Assembly: GCA_023101885.1 (NCBI GenBank) | Contig: JALPQD010000115.1 | Span: 689,953-753,952, forward strand | Length of the DNA: 64,000 nucleotides | Origin: Typhlomys cinereus | Taxonomy: Eukaryota; Chordata; Mammalia; Rodentia; Platacanthomyidae | Reading direction: 5' to 3' | Shown: one piece after another, positions 24,367 through 35,355 of the stretch | Layout of the letters: each line of letters starts with the position of its first letter | Numbering within the stretch: the stretch's first letter is position 1 | Notes under the pieces: model-generated | What the model was told of the DNA's origin: nothing | What the model saw: only the letters and a program-made list of their open reading frames with translations | Database searches by the model: none | Made by a program: the position numbers and the translations under genes

Positions 24367-24690
24367 TCTTAGTCAGAGTTTATTCTTGCCATGAGTATCT
24401 GAGAAACAGCTTAAAAGATTTATTTACTTTGACTCATGGTCTTAGTTTATCATGGGGAGGAAGGTATTGTAGAATAGAGCAGCTCGCCTCACAGTGGCCA
24501 GGAAGTAAAGAAAGAGAATGTCTACTCTGGGGTTACATCCATCCAACCCCTCAGCTTGTCTGATGGTGTGAGTAGCAAGTCACCTCTCTAAACACCTTCA
24601 CATTTAGTGATCTTATAAGCACTTCCAAATCCAGTCAACTTGTGTCCCACACAGTCACTGACTAGCTTAAGTTAGAACTCATAGAAACAG
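24367..24690 (-). repeat. Diverged MaLR-like LTR (reverse strand)
   Basis: AGAAACAGCTTAAAAGATTT followed by ATTTACTTTGACTCATGGTC resembles the reversed polyadenylation end of rodent MaLR-type LTRs (a GATTTATT-x-GGCTTA-like pattern), and the distal part GTCAACTTGTGTCCCACACA resembles the reversed LTR start. Weak but ordered similarity. Confidence 0.4.
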
Positions 24691-25602
24691 AGTTGTGTTT
24701 GGAAACAAGTTCCAGGTCTGGTCATCAGAGCCCAATGTTTTCTATGATGTTTAAAGAAGTTGACTAGCATAGTATTGGCAAGTACTAACACTATGTGAGT
24801 ATCTATATTAGGAAGTTATGGCAAGAAGTGTTTGGGGAGCGTCCATAAAAGTCTAGAATGAGAGATAGATAGGGCTGAGGGGCATTTGACTTAAAATATT
24901 TCCCTGTGTTTTTCCTTTACTCTAGCCAAATGGCAAAGAAAATGTGTAAGTATGGGATGTTTACCCACCTGTGTTCTTTCAGTTTCAGTGAATTTTTGGT
25001 ATAACAACTTGAGATCTTTCTTGCTTGTCTCTAATATTTTCATAGTCCAAAAGCTTAAACAGAAGGTGCTAAGTCTCTGTGGTTAGTCTGTGTGACTGTC
25101 AACAGAAAGATGGTTTTTTTTTTCTAGCTCATTTCCAATTCTCATCATCAAGATGCCTATTGAATGTCCACTCCTGGAAGTCAACTCTGCTAGTCTGAAC
25201 AGCCTCAAGCTAGGCCAGCCTCTTTGTAGGGCAGGTGGAACAAGGCAGAGATGCCATAGGTCAGGAGGGAAGCCACAACTGAGGGCTTTCATTCATAATA
25301 TAGATCATGCTCCACTCCTCTATACACTAACTCCCTGGAATGAAAGCCCAAACCTTGGCTCCCACAACACTGAAGCTGGAGTTACATATTGCTCAAACCA
25401 TTGGAATGGCTTGGCATCCGGCAACATGCACATCTGGATGTGCAGCTGGATTCAGGAATTTCCAGTGCACTTTGGCATCTGGCTCAGACTTAGGTCTGTT
25501 AAGCTTTGGGTTGGGGTTCAGGGAGGCTATAGTGTATCTTACCTCAGAGGGGAGATCTTGATCTGTCAACACCTGCATTTCAGAGTAGGAAGAAGAAGAA
25601 GG

Positions 25603-25643
<41 letters not shown>

Positions 25644-26619
25644 GACTAGCCTCAAGAATGAGTGTATCGAATCACAGCAATTCCAGATGCCAGTCAGCTG
25701 TGGAATGATACTATGATACTTTCTGGCCTGCATCTGCAGAGACTCAGGGAAGAGTTGTGAGTGACTGAGTGTGATTAAGAACTCACATAAGGCCTGCTAT
25801 TTCCTACCTCCACATCAGGCCATAGCCACCCCCAGCACTTGGTCACCCAGGTTACAGAAACAAGGGGCCAGATGCAGCCAGTCCCACTGGCTCCTCCTGT
25901 GCTCTGCTTCAGGGTGTCTACTCTTGGGAAAAGGAACTTTTCACACATTGGAGTATTGAAACGTAACAACACATCATATTTGTTTTTAAACAAAGACAAC
26001 TGAATTCAGGAATATTAATTTTCTTGGCAAAGGAGACCTATGTAGGAAGTAGCCAAACCAAATTTGATGTTGGTTTATCTGAAATAAAGTTTATACTCTT
26101 TAAGTCTATGTTATACCACTTCCCAAACCCTTTTAAGCTCTACTTCTCAAGTGTTTTTGATAGGAGTTACAGATCTTGATTCAGTAGTAGCCAAGTGCCT
26201 GGATTATTTATAATCTAATGTAATGGTTTAGGAATCAAAAGTAGTTTATGCAAATTAGACATTTAGTCTCAGTCTGAATTAAATCAATCCAAGACTGACA
26301 TTGCAGGTTCAAGTGTCAGGTAGGGACCACAGCCCACTTTTTGCCCACACAGTAAAATACGCCTCTTCACATTGTCTATTTCTAAATGGTGAGACAAAGG
26401 AGAACAGAGCATAAGAGGTCCTGAGTGTGCTTTAGAGCTGAGGAGCCAGACACACCATTAGAATGACAGGCATAACTTCCCCTCAGATCCAGTTGATCGA
26501 TACTTAGTCCTGGGGCCATGCAGAGCAGCAGGAGAGATTGAAAATTAGCTTTTATTCTGAACATTTATATGGATGTCTAAATTCTAGTACCAAAGAAGCA
26601 CAGCAGCTCTTAATGAATG
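24691..26619. other. Unique DNA with one long unexplained frame
   Basis: The longest non-L1 open frame of the window (25,153-25,716, 187 codons) lies here. It has no domain I recognise, its C-terminal third reads through a GA microsatellite as an RERERER repeat, and it overlaps other open frames on both strands. I treat it as noncoding by default; see findings. Confidence 0.4.
25606..25639. repeat. (GA)n microsatellite
   Basis: About 17 GA units, preceded by an AGAAGAAGAA stretch. Confidence 0.9.
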
Positions 26620-26880
26620 TTGAGGGGCACTCTCAGGCTCTGCCACATTTTGTAATGGCCAATCTGAATTGCAGAGTGAAAAGAAGGTGTTTTAAATAAC
26701 TGAAAGGCTTCGAGGGTATCCCAGAGAGAAATGGTTGCAGATTATAGAAGACCACTGGTTGGGAAGAAAGTTTAGTTTGGGAAGAGGAGAGAGAATGGAA
26801 TTGGGCAATAAAAGGGCAAAGCAACATATCCATTGTATTTATGTATGAAACTGCCAATGAATAAAAATAAATAATTTTTT
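26620..26880 (+). mobile_element. 5'-truncated older L1 3' end
   Basis: It contains GGAAGAGGAGAGAGAATGGA, ATCCATTGTATTTATGTATG and AATGAATAAAAATAAATAAT, the older L1 tail also present at about 44,400 and 48,960. The 5' boundary is uncertain. Confidence 0.6.
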
Positions 26881-28888
26881 ATAAAAGAACTATCATATGG
26901 TCCTGAACTTGACTAAACGGAGGCTTGAAAATCTGGAAGACTCATGGGTTTGGGGTAGGCACTGACCACATCTGCATGCAGATTTCATACAAAAATAAGA
27001 ACTTCTAATTTTTCTTGGAAAATCAAATGCAGTGGGTTCAGTTCAACTTTCTACTGGACAAAATCCCGTGGAGCACTCAGCTCCTCCCCAAATCAAAGCA
27101 ATGGCCTTCCAGAATGCCCAACTTTGAGGGCCTAGTGTCCTCAGAATATAGTTTGCAGCAACAATTTCCTATGCTAACCTTGATGAGCAAGGATAGACCA
27201 TGTCATAACCAGGATTAGAATCATATTTCCCTGAATGCATTTGCCTTATAATTCAAAGTCCTTCAGATATTTATGTACATTCACACACTTTACCCTGTGG
27301 GAATGATCTCAATGTATCTCTGCAAGATTCATATTTTATTGCTCAGTAATTTGGGAGAGTGGTATTTTGTATGAACTTTGTAAAAGAGTGGAAGAAGCAA
27401 GGTCATTTTACACACTACTGTCAAAGCTTCATGGATATTCGTGGTTCCCTCTTTTAATTCTCTTTATGCAAAGTAGACAGAACTTATAAAGTAGCAGTCA
27501 AAGTCTTGGGGGGATAGCTTGCAGGAAATACTCAGGACTAAGGTTATTATGATTAAGAGAAGATAAGTTCGTGACGCCATTATAGGACTCAACATTGAAC
27601 TCAACATTGAACATTCAGTCTGTATGTCTTTCAAGCTTTCTTCCCATTTTTTCTAAGTATCCAATAATTAATAATAATTTGTGATTTATTTTGAATTATT
27701 TAAGAAAAAGAAGGTAAGAATTAAATATAATATATAGAGAGAAGCAGAAACAATTTTTACTTATGTAGCCAAATGAAGTGAAAAACAGGTAGACTTATCA
27801 GGAGTAAAGAACTGCAGCAGAATAAAAATTGAAAGGTTTGGGAAGAATTGAATAAAAAACTAAGAACCAATGGTCCTCATGTGCAGTTTTTGTACAGGTG
27901 AATTCACCTGCTCGTTAAGCTTTATTTGCAACCCCAAAATCAATTCTAATACGTTTAAAGTCATTTAGGACATACAGTGAGTAACAAAAAATTGCTCCTC
28001 TGTGCTCATGTTTACAGCAAAGGGACAACAAAATGGCACTGGACTTTGTGTTTTGAGTTTCTATATTGCAAGAGTGTCTTTTTCTTTTTTTGCAGTTTTT
28101 TACAGTTTTTGGTGCTTTATGTTGGTGTTTCATTATTAAAACTGGCACCACACTAAAATGATGAGTAGTGTTCCTAATTACAAGAAAATGATATATTTTA
28201 TGGAAAAAAATTTACATGTTATATGTGGTTTTGTTCAGGCAGAACTTAAAATGCTGTTACTCATGAATTCAATATTAACACTTACATATACAGTATCTTT
28301 AAGCAGAAATACCTGAAGCAAGGCTGAATGTTCACTGATTGATGAAAATATTTTGATAAAGGCTGACAGAAATTGAACCGAATTTCCTCTAGGAGCAGTT
28401 GTTCAGCTTTACCTAATTTTGTTTCAGGCAATGTTGCAGAGATATGCTAACAAGAATGACTGAACATTGCCAAAAGTAGATTCTTTATGATAATGTGGGT
28501 TTACATATTGCTTTAATTTGAGCCATCTTCAAATACAGTGATCATCGAATCATATACTCAGTAGTAACAGTCAATTTAAGATCATGCCCCAGCTCATGTT
28601 TCTGAAATCAGCTAATAATGTCAGTAGATTGCAAAGAAGGCCAACAAAGCCGCAGACCTTTCCACTGATTGCTTCACTGGATATTAGGTGGGTTATGCGT
28701 CAAGCCTCTTTAAGTTAGTCTGTCTTTCCATCTTTTTTCTTTTCTCTCCTCTTTTTTTTCTCTTTTTCACCTTTACTCCTTCCAAGTATCATTCTCAGTC
28801 TCTCCATACGGCACAGAGCAAAGCAGACACTTTGACAATTACTGTCTCCATTTTATGGATATAAACACACACTAGATCAATAATGATA
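26881..28888. other. Unique DNA with a 16-bp palindrome
   Basis: No gene seen. A perfect 16-bp palindrome (CAGGTGAATTCACCTG) lies at 27,895-27,910, and a 12-bp direct duplication of CTCAACATTGAA lies near 27,588-27,612. Confidence 0.5.
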
Positions 28889-29141
28889 ACTGTGTGTGTG
28901 TGTGTGTGTCTGTGTGTGTGCACGTGTGTGTGTGTGTGTATCAGAGGGTACTATATGTCTTTATGGAGGCCCAAGGGTGACTTTGTGAATCATCCTGGAT
29001 TGCTTCTACCTTCTTTTTGCCTTGCTCTGGGATTTCCCAAGTTCTGCCCATTAGGGCCGGTTTCCACCTGGTGTTTTTATGTAGGACCTGGGATCCAAAC
29101 TCAGAAACTTCTGCTTGCGAGGAATAGCTATCTCTGCAGCC
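28889..29141 (-). repeat. tRNA-headed SINE (reverse strand) with target duplications
   Basis: A (TG)n start (the reversed tail) leads into ATCAGAGGGTACTATATG, ATTGCTTCTACCTTCTTTTT and GGACCTGGGATCCAAACTCA, the reverse of the body and B box of the dominant SINE here. It is flanked by an identical 11-bp CAATAATGATA at 28,878-28,888 and 29,142-29,152, so both ends are well fixed. Confidence 0.88.
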
Positions 29142-29152
29142 CAATAATGATA

Positions 29153-30294
29153 GCTTTTTAAACTTTGATTTGTTTACTCACAGAACATGGTAAAAGAATA
29201 GAAAAAACAGTGGGAGAACATCTTTAGGAAATCTTTAGGGTAGATCTGCATTTATAGGTAATTTAGGTCCCAAAAGTGATGTGAGAAAAACACCATTGGA
29301 TAGAGAAGACATCAAGCACAGCCTGGCAATGGAATAAAAAATGGTTTTACTTGTGGATTTAGTTATGAATTGAGTAGAATCTGGGTTTTGCTTGTCCTTT
29401 ATGAACTGTCTACCTGGCATGCATTTGGAGTCATAAGCCACATTTATAACTGCCTGGCCTTGGGAAAGAGGTGTATGCCTTGGAGTAATGTACTTGTCTA
29501 GCTGCACTTGATAGACATTCTTTCTTTCTTCCTTAGATGCAAGAGTTTCAGTTCTGATCCATCATCCTCAGGCAGGCGCTGGAGAGCTTTTAGCTCAAGA
29601 GCAGCTGCTTAGTGCCTCTGAAGGAAGTCTCAGTGCAACTGCTCTGTTAGCCTGGAGTCTCTTTAATGGTGCAAGTGAGCAGATAATGCACTTTGCCCTG
29701 GTGTTTTGTTGCTTTAGGCACCAACCCATCATCAAAGCCACTATCAGCATCTTATTAGATTCATCATTATGTCCTTGACATTATTGTAATAGTACTGGCA
29801 ACCGCAAGAAAGATATACATAAATCATGAGCAAGTACTCCTGAGCCTCATTTTCTTCTGTGTGACTTCCTGGGTCAATTTAGTATACTCCCCTTCTCTTT
29901 AGGTTTCAATGCAATTAAGGGACTATGCCATCCTTTTCAGTGGGGAGTATTAAGATGGAAATGCCTCAAGTTGTCTTTAACACCGATCCCTAAGCTAAAT
30001 TCCAAACATTAAATACAGAATGTGTTTGATTGCCAGGGTATCAAGAGAACCTCGGCATAGCACTCTCCAAATACTAGCACCAAATCCAGGTGCCTCAAGT
30101 AGGATCTTTTGAAGTAAGATTCCAGAAGTAGATCTCATGAATTCTCCACACAAAGTTGTGGATCTAAGTGCTTGCTATATAAGAACAGCTGTTATTATTT
30201 TGAGTTTTTTAACAAGCAGTCTGGCGTTCTATATTTACAAACCTGAATTCATTGAACTTCTCCTCAGAAGTTCTCTGCCCAATTGATGAAAGGA
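29153..30294. other. Unique DNA, no gene seen
   Basis: No repeat family or coding signature. The reverse frame at 29,235-29,507 (90 codons) has no recognisable domain. Confidence 0.5.
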
Positions 30295-30490
30295 AGGAGG
30301 GGGGATGGAAAGGAGGAGGGAAGGAGGGAGGCAGGGATAAGTACTCGATATGCTTGTAAAATTAGGAAAAGATAAAAAATTATAAAGAAGAGGGATGGAA
30401 AATGGGGATTAATATGGGAAAATAGCATAAAATTACTATATTCACGTCTTAAACTGTAAAAAGAATAAAAAATTTAAAAGAAATTAAAAA
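30295..30490 (+). mobile_element. Older L1 3' end remnant
   Basis: A G/A-rich purine stretch (30,295-30,340) is followed by a diverged tail ending in AAGAATAAAAAATTTAAAAG, as in the other older L1 ends of the window. Heavily diverged. Confidence 0.5.
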
Positions 30491-30932
30491 ATTTTCTATC
30501 CTTTTCTATTTCTTCTTCTTTCTCCACTGCATAAAAGGCGTCACACATTTTTTCCACCATCCACCGATGCAAACTGCAGATTTTTTTTGAATCTGTGTTG
30601 TGGCTAGTTTCATCAGCCTATAAATATTCCTTCTTGACTGTTTTACAGACAGATGATTGATGAATTGGGGACAAATCAAGCAAGATCCAAATAGATGATG
30701 TGTTTTGGCCAAATGTCATGATTCCCTTCTATGGTATGTGTCTGAGATGCAGTCATAATTGTACAGTGACCACCTATATAAATTGAGGACAAAGTAACAT
30801 TATTGATAGCTGGGTCAATCCTGGTGGAAAACTTGATAGAGGAGGTGTGGGAAAGTAGTTTTGCCTTCTACTGATTAGGAGCATGGGCTTTCCACCTCGG
30901 GCATGTACCAGAATCCTTGGTGGTGCCAGGTC
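30491..30932. other. Unique DNA, no gene seen
   Basis: Short frames only; ends at the target-site duplication of the nested L1 cluster. Confidence 0.5.
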
Positions 30933-30947
30933 AAGAACTGTGTGTCT
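30933..30947. repeat. Target-site duplication of outer L1, left
   Basis: AAGAACTGTGTGTCT, matching 35,240-35,254 (AAGAACTGAGTGTCT) at 14 of 15 positions. Confidence 0.85.
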
Positions 30948-32020
30948 TTTTTTCTCAAAAACTTTATTACTTTTTTACCTAGTTATACAAGCTTAGTAGG
31001 AATCTCCCTCCTCCCCATTTTCTCTCCCTTTCTCCCTGTTGTTCCCCATTCCACTCTCCCTCCCCTTCTTCTTTCTTATCTTTCTTTCTTTCCTCCTCCT
31101 CTCTTAGTGTTTCCTGCTTGCCCCCTCTCATCCTTCAGAACATCTGTTTATATGGTTGCTGAATTTCCCTCTAAGTTGTCTACACGAGTGAGGGTTTGGG
31201 GACTCAGTGGTATAACTTGGGACTCATTCTTGGGCTTCCCACTAATATGGGAACTCTGCTATATCTGTTTAATTGCTTGCCTCTAAGGATCCTACTGCCT
31301 GAAGCCTTCTCCCTTGAGATCTGTGCTAAACTTTGAGGGCTCGTTGATCTGTCAGCCATTGTGCAGCTCAGGCAAGGTCGAAATTCATTGTAGCAATATC
31401 CTGGCTGTTGCAGCCCAGTCTTGAGTGGAGTATCTTGCCTATCAGTGGTCCTTGCCATCTGGAGGCTCTTACAGTCTTGCAGCCCCCTCTTCCACAAGGT
31501 TCCCTGAGCTTTGTGATGGGAAGATATTTGGCTGGTCCAGATCTGGAGGAATCTTGTAGGGTCTTTGACATTCTAAATTATGGTTGGTTGTTGTTTTCAG
31601 TATCCTGAAATTGGGTATCAGGATCATCCCGTAACCAAAGATAAAAGACTATTTACACAAAGGTCTTAATATAAGAAGAGGCTTAGAGGTAGATGGAAGA
31701 ACAGGAACAAGACTCAGTAGCGAGTGGTGTCAGACATTTGGTTGCAATTTGGTTACTGTCTGCCAGTCCCTATCCTCCTTGACTGAGGAGACCAGACCTG
31801 TCAAGTCCCAAATGAACAGGAGGGGAAGTGAGAGTGAGCTGTGTCAGATGTCTGGCTACTTGCATGCAATTCATAATCATGCCCTAATTTCTCTATCGAA
31901 GTATGTTATTTTGTCTCCTTTCTTTTGAGGTCTTCTTTCCCCTTCCCTCTAGTTTTAATCCTTTGTGGTTATAGTGGGTATTACAGAGATTTACCTTTGA
32001 GTATGTCATTAAGTGGGTTT

Positions 32021-32035
32021 GGAACTAGGATCCAC
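32021..32035. repeat. Target-site duplication of middle L1, left
   Basis: GGAACTAGGATCCAC, identical to 35,127-35,141. Confidence 0.92.
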
Positions 32036-33452
32036 TTGTTTTTTTATGTTTATGAAGATTTTTAAAATTTATTTATTTTTCTGCTCATACAAATGTAATA
32101 GGTACCCCTGTCCCCTCCCTCCCTCCACCCCTCTCTGGACTTCCCTATTCCCTCTCCCCTTTTCCCCTTCCTTTCCCCCTCCCTCCTTTTCTCCCAATGC
32201 CCCTTCCCCCATCTCTGAAGCATCCTTTGATGTGTATATCAAATTTTCATCTGGGTCCTCTTCTCTGATGAGGTGTAAGGACTCAGTGGCATTTCCTAGA
32301 ACTCTTTCTTGTGTTCCCATTAAGTATAAGAACACTATTGTGACTGTTAATCCCTTGCTTCTAAGGATCCTAGTGCCTTTAGTCCATGCTAGACTTTAAG
32401 TGGTCAATGATAAGTTCGTCATAGCACAGATCGTGAAGAGTCCTATTACAATTGCTTCCGCCCTAACTTGTGTGGAGTATCTTGCATATCTTGACTCTTC
32501 CCATCCTTGTGCGCTTACAATCTTACCGTCCCCCTCTTTCGCAAATTTCCCTGTACTTCAGGATGGGGAGAGATTAGGCAGGCCTGATTCCAGGTGGTTG
32601 ATATAGAGTATCTGATGTTCTGGATTATGGTTTGTTGATTTTTTTCAGTTTTGCTGTTCCTGCAATGCCCTTGGTTCCATCCTGATGGGTATTGGATGTC
32701 ACCCCTTGCAGTCCTTGATGGTGGCTTATTATCTCTGCTGTAGCATGATCCCCTCGCTCCTTGTTTCTGGCGGGGCCCTTCTTCCCCTTCTCGCCTGTTT
32801 ATAATCTTTGCAATTACTGTAGGTATTACAGAGTTCTATCTTTGAGTGTGTCTCTAAGTGGGTCAGGTACTAGGATCCACCAATTAGGAAGTACATACAG
32901 CGCTTAATTTTCTGTGTCTGGGATACTTCGCTCAATATAATTGTTTCTAATTCCATCCTTTTCCCAGAAAATTGCATTAATTCATAATTTTTGATGGCTG
33001 AGTAGTACCACATTTTCCTTATTCACTCGTCAACTGTTGGACATTTGGGTTGATTCCATGATTTTGCTATTGTAAACAGTGCTGCTAAAAACATGGTCGT
33101 GCTTGTTCTATCGAGGTGAAAATTGGCTATATGAAGGTTATTCCCAAAAATGGAATAGCAGGGTCATATGGCATTTCAATCTTTAACTTCTTTAAGAATC
33201 ACCAGAGGGCTCACCAGAGTGATTGTATGAGCCTGCATTCCCACCTGCAATGTAGGAGAGTTCCCCTCTCTCCACATCCTCTCCAACATTTGGTGTTGTT
33301 CATATTGTGGATTTTTGCCATCCTGACCGGGGTGAGATGATATCTCAAGGAGGTTTTGATTTGCATTTCCCTAATGGCTAAGGAAATGGAGCATTTTTTA
33401 CGATATTTGTTAGACATTTTAATTTTGTCCCTGGTAAAGTTTCTTTTAAGTT

Positions 33453-33469
33453 CCAAGGCCCATTTTTTA
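33453..33469. repeat. Target-site duplication of inner L1, left
   Basis: CCAAGGCCCATTTTTTA, matching CCAAAGCCCATTTTTTA at 33,887-33,903 at 16 of 17 positions. Confidence 0.88.
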
Positions 33470-33886
33470 TTTTTTATTTTTTATTTCTACTCATACAACT
33501 TTAACAGGTACACCGGTTCCCTCCCTCTCTCCAACCTCCCACCTCCCTATGCCCTCCTCCCCTCCCCCCTCCCTCCCTATCCCCCAGTGCCTCCCCCTCC
33601 CATCACGGAGCATCCTTTAATGTGCATGCCAGACTCTCCTCTGGGTCCTCCTCTCCGATGAGGTGCAAGGACCCAGGGGCATTTCCCAGAACCTTTTCCT
33701 GTGTTCCCCTTAAGCATAGGAACAATACTGTGGCTGTCAATCCCTTGCCTCCAAGGATCTTAGTGCCTTTAGCAAATGCTAGAATTGAGAGGTCAATAAT
33801 GTGTTGGACATTGTGCAGGGCATGCAAAGTCCAATTATGATTGCTTCGACCCTAACTTGTGTGGAGTCTCTTGCATATCATTGCTC
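33470..33886 (-). mobile_element. Inner L1 (C), inserted into ORF2 of L1 B
   Basis: A 417-bp, 5'-truncated, reverse-strand L1 3' end: T-rich start, TTTCTACTCATACAACTTTA, the reversed purine tract (33,515-33,600), then 3' UTR to TTGCATATCATTGCT. A 17-bp target duplication flanks it. Removing it restores continuity of the L1 B ORF2 homology on both sides. Confidence 0.92.
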
Positions 33887-33903
33887 CCAAAGCCCATTTT
33901 TTA
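33887..33903. repeat. Target-site duplication of inner L1, right
   Basis: CCAAAGCCCATTTTTTA, partner of 33,453-33,469. Confidence 0.88.
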
Positions 33904-35126
33904 ATTGGGCCATTTGTTTCCTTGGTGTTTAGTTTTCTAAGTTTTTTGTGCACTCTGTATAATGGAGCTCTATCAGATGTATGGTTAGTGAAGATTTTCC
34001 CCCATTCTGTGGGTTGCCTTTGTGCTCGAGTTACAATCTCTTTATCTGAATAGAAACTCTTTAATTTCATAAGATCCCATCTGTTGAGTGTTGGTTGTAG
34101 TGACTGTGCTATTGGATTTCGGATTAGGAACTGTTGGCCTAGTCCAATCAGCTCCAGGGAGTTCGCAACCCTTTCAACTATGGTTTTTACAGTCTCTGGC
34201 CTTATATCAATGTCCTTGATCCATTTGGAAGTAAGTCTTGTAGATGGTGACAAGTACGAGTCCAGCTTTAATCTTCTGCATGTGGAGATCCAGTTTTGCC
34301 AGCACCATTTGTTGAAGATGCTCCAGCACCATTGGAGTTTTTGGGCCCCTTTGTCAAAGATCAAATGGCTGTAATTGTGTGGGCTTATATCTGGGTCTTC
34401 AACCCTTATCCATTGTTCTATGTGCCTATTTTGAAGCCAGTACCAGGCTGTTTTTATAACTGTAGATTTGTAGTACAGACTAAGGTTTGGTATGGAGATA
34501 CCTCTAGCAGTGTTTTTGCTACTCAGGATTGTTTTTGGTATCCTGGGTCTTTTGTGCCTCCATATGAACGTTGAGATTGTTTGGTCAACTTCTTTAAAGA
34601 ATTGCTTTGGGAATTTAATTGGTATAGCATTGAATCTGTATATTGCCTTTGGTAGGATGGTCATTTTTATGATATTGATTCTGCCAATCCAGGAACATGG
34701 CAGTTATTTCCACCTTCTAATGTCTTCTGTAATTTCTTTCTTTAGGGTTTTAAAGTTTTCATTGTAAAGGTCTTTTGCCTCCTTGGTTAGGTTTATACCA
34801 AGGTATTTCATTTTTTTAGGGGCTATAGTAAATGGGATTGTTTCTCTCAGGGATTTTTCACTTCTTTCATTCTGTGCATATAGGAAAGCCACTGATTTTT
34901 GTATGTTTATTTTGTATACTGCTACCCTGCTGAACTTCTCTATTAGTTCCAGGAGCTTCCTGGTGGAGTTTTTGGGATCACTCAGGTATAAAATCATGTC
35001 ATCTGCAAGTAGAGATAACTTGACTTCTTCCTTGCCGATTTGAATCCCTTTTATTCCCTTTCTTGTCTTATGACTTCAGCTAAGACAATATTGAAGAGAA
35101 GTGGTGAAAGTGAACAGCCTTGTCTA

Positions 35127-35141
35127 GGAACTAGGATCCAC
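35127..35141. repeat. Target-site duplication of middle L1, right
   Basis: GGAACTAGGATCCAC, identical to 32,021-32,035. Confidence 0.92.
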
Positions 35142-35239
35142 GTGTAAGGGAGAACATATGGCATCTAACTTTCTGTGCCTGAGATGTTTCACTTAGTATA
35201 ATTTCTTTTAATTCCATCCATTTACCTGGAAATAGCATT

Positions 35240-35254
35240 AAGAACTGAGTGTCT
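35240..35254. repeat. Target-site duplication of outer L1, right
   Basis: AAGAACTGAGTGTCT, partner of 30,933-30,947 with one mismatch. Confidence 0.85.
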
Positions 35255-35299
35255 CACATAATAGGTCTAGAGCAAGATCTGAGAGTGTGCAGCACTTTC

Positions 35300-35355
35300 C
35301 AGGTAGTGGGTGCTGTGGCTGTTCCTGTTCTGGGGACCTCACTTTGAGAACCAAG
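35300..35355 (+). repeat. Possible MER5A remnant
   Basis: TCTGGGGACCTCACTTTGAG followed by AACCAAG resembles the terminal part of the hAT-Charlie nonautonomous element MER5A. Only a short end is visible. Confidence 0.35.

Larger units (their letters stand above)
32036..35126 (-). mobile_element. Middle L1 (B), inserted into L1 A
   Basis: A reverse-strand L1 of about 2.7 kb of own sequence, 5' truncated within the reverse transcriptase region. From its 5' side it carries the ORF2 remnant (35,126 down to about 32,960), then the 3' UTR with a reversed purine tract (32,105-32,215) and an A-rich tail (seen as T-rich at 32,037-32,085). A perfect 15-bp target duplication flanks it. It is itself split by L1 C. 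Confidence 0.92.
32960..35126 (-). pseudogene. L1 ORF2 C-terminal part, 5' truncated and interrupted
   Basis: On the reverse strand this covers the reverse transcriptase and C-terminal domain. The catalytic segment reads LADDM near 34,995-35,010 (L where F is usual). The frame at 34,997-34,704 ([19 protein letters not shown]) and a long frame from 34,664 ([42 protein letters not shown]) run to the L1 C insertion point at NGPIKKWAL. The frame resumes at 33,456 with [10 protein letters not shown], then [11 protein letters not shown] and the cysteine motif [18 protein letters not shown]. One frame break lies near 34,690. No endonuclease part is present, so it cannot support retrotransposition. 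Confidence 0.9.
30948..35239 (-). mobile_element. Outer L1 (A) of a three-level nest
   Basis: A reverse-strand L1 whose own sequence is 30,948-32,035 (A-rich tail and 3' UTR) plus 35,142-35,239 (3' UTR/ORF2-end junction), split by a later L1. The two parts join in register at GGAACTAGGATCCAC, which in the copy near 32,870 lies in the same position. Flanking duplications at 30,933 and 35,240 fix its ends. It is strongly 5' truncated and carries no usable ORF2 of its own. Confidence 0.88.
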
